A stretch of 64,000 nucleotides of DNA from Sphingomonas sp. LC-1 (GTDB lineage Bacteria; Pseudomonadota; Alphaproteobacteria; Sphingomonadales; Sphingomonadaceae), in the NCBI RefSeq assembly GCF_025371035.1, contig NZ_JANZXB010000013.1, forward strand, positions 62,001 through 126,000, in the 5' to 3' direction. Shown here piece after piece: positions 63,060 to 64,000 of the stretch. Position numbers and translations under genes: made by a program. The notes under the pieces were generated by a model, which did no database searches, was not told the DNA's origin, and worked only from the letters and a program-made list of their open reading frames with translations. Positions within the stretch are counted from its first letter, which is position 1. Each line of letters opens with the position of its first letter.

Positions 63060-64000
63060 ATGACGTTGCGTAACCTTCTGCTTGCCGCCAGCGCGCTTGC
63101 GATCCTGACTCCCGCCGCCGCGCAGCAGCGCACCGAGGCGTCGACGCCGGTCAAGGTCGTGACCGACTCCACGGTCAGCGACATTCCTGCCCATTTCACG
63201 CCCCCGACCGACATAGCCGAGCGCGATTACGACAAGCGCGAAGTGATGATCCCGATGCGTGACGGGACCAAGCTCTACACCGTCATCGTCGTGCCCAAGG
63301 GCGCGGTGAATGCGCCGATCGTGCTGACCCGCACGCCGTATAACGCCGCCGGTCGCGCCAAGCGTTCGGACAGCACGCGGATGATCGAAGCGCTGCCGCT
63401 GGCCGACGAGGAATTCACCAAGGCGGGCTATATCCGCGTCTATCAGGACATTCGCGGCAAATATGGATCGGAGGGCGATTATGTCGTGACCCGCCCTGTG
63501 ATCGGTCCGCTGAACGCCACCAAGGTCGATCACACCACCGACGCCTATGACACGATCGACTGGCTGGTGAACAAGGCCAATCTGCCCGAATCCAATGGCC
63601 GGGTCGGGATGATCGGGTCCTCCTATGAAGGCTTCACGGTCGTCATGGCGTTGCTCCATCCGCATCCGGCGCTGAAGGTCGCCGCGCCCGAAAGCCCGAT
63701 GATCGATGGCTGGATGGGCGACGACTGGTTCCATTACGGCGCGTTCCGCTATGCCAATATCGGCTGGATCGGTTCGCAGACGGGCTACAAGGGCGAAGGC
63801 AAGGCACCGCCGAGCGGCGGCTTCGACGATTACGAAAACTTCCGCACCGGCTCGGCGAACGACTGGGCGAAGAAATCGGGATATGATCAGCTCCCCTTCT
63901 GGCAGCGTATCGTCCAGCACCCGTCCTATGATTTCTACTGGCAGGGCCAGGCGCTCGACAAGCTGCTGGCGGCCAATCCCTCTAACGTCCCGACCATCTG
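63060..64000 (+). CDS. CocE/NonD hydrolase, alpha-amino-acid-ester-hydrolase-like (3' truncated)
   Basis: 313 codons are in the window; the gene runs off the right edge. A signal peptide (LLAASALAILTPAAA, residues 7-21) is followed by an alpha/beta hydrolase core with the nucleophile in GSSYEG (Ser188) and PESPMIDGWMGDDWFHYGAF. These blocks match alpha-amino-acid ester hydrolases and glutaryl-acylase-like enzymes of the X-Pro dipeptidyl-peptidase group, which act on amino-acid esters or beta-lactam side chains. The Asp and His of the triad lie beyond the edge, so the final function cannot be set. Confidence 0.85.
   Translation, partial: MTLRNLLLAASALAILTPAAAQQRTEASTPVKVVTDSTVSDIPAHFTPPTDIAERDYDKREVMIPMRDGTKLYTVIVVPKGAVNAPIVLTRTPYNAAGRAKRSDSTRMIEALPLADEEFTKAGYIRVYQDIRGKYGSEGDYVVTRPVIGPLNATKVDHTTDAYDTIDWLVNKANLPESNGRVGMIGSSYEGFTVVMALLHPHPALKVAAPESPMIDGWMGDDWFHYGAFRYANIGWIGSQTGYKGEGKAPPSGGFDDYENFRTGSANDWAKKSGYDQLPFWQRIVQHPSYDFYWQGQALDKLLAANPSNVPTI

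Overview
The window looks like a chromosomal segment of a sphingomonad alphaproteobacterium, probably Sphingomonas in the strict sense. The clues are the high GC content, the conserved order ffh-rpsP-rimM-trmD-rplS, a ChpT phosphotransferase next to a che cluster, rpoH and rpoD as RNA polymerase sigma factors, an XrtA-type asparagine-synthase-like amidotransferase at the left edge, and an ornithine decarboxylase plus deoxyhypusine-synthase-like pair that fits the homospermidine typical of that genus. No prophage, insertion sequence, CRISPR array, rRNA or tRNA was seen. It is essentially core genome with accessory insertions.

Layout. 1-9 kb: truncated amidotransferase, Tat-exported esterase, polyamine genes (ornithine decarboxylase, deoxyhypusine synthase-like enzyme, a coupled 48-residue membrane protein), threonine dehydratase, MtgA, YbaB/EbfC and DnaX. 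9.3 kb: 4.5S SRP RNA. 9.8-13 kb: ferredoxin and two tandem cysteine desulfurases, divergent from an alpha/beta hydrolase. 13-17 kb: GNAT, amine oxidase, RpoH, RluD-type synthase, JAMM peptidase. 17-23 kb: chpT then cheA-cheW-cheY-cheB-cheR. 23-26 kb: amidase, RNase P RNA, and carbonic anhydrase coupled to a SulP transporter. 28-29 kb: J-domain protein, small 2Fe-2S protein, SufE.

29.3-34 kb is the most unusual part. It is a phage-shock (psp) operon with a sequence-visible sigma-54 promoter, a divergent pspF, and, besides pspA, pspB and pspC, a 48-residue exported leader protein, four further PspB-like single-helix plus coiled-coil proteins, and a terminal membrane protein. The PspB-like proteins and PspC share a C-terminal EIDxLR-type motif, which suggests one membrane complex.

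34-46 kb: sodB, yciB-ftsY-mtaB, DUF924, a degenerate GGDEF/EAL protein, then the ffh-rpsP-rimM-trmD-rplS operon. That operon is interrupted by a thioredoxin-reductase-like gene on the other strand and a vapBC toxin-antitoxin pair whose toxin stop codon overlaps the trmD start. With ftsY, ffh and the 4.5S RNA, all parts of the SRP targeting pathway lie in this window.

46-57 kb: cyclophilin, rpoD, dnaG, yqeY, carA, a small lipoprotein, carB, greA, rhomboid protease. 57-64 kb: DUF4170, ferredoxin reductase-like enzyme, GH36 alpha-galactosidase, a second copy of the small lipoprotein family, a Cys-motif exported protein, a FadR-type regulator, and a CocE/alpha-amino-acid-ester-hydrolase-like gene cut by the right edge. 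Two families of inverted-pair repeats (REPIN-like) occupy the intergenic spaces.
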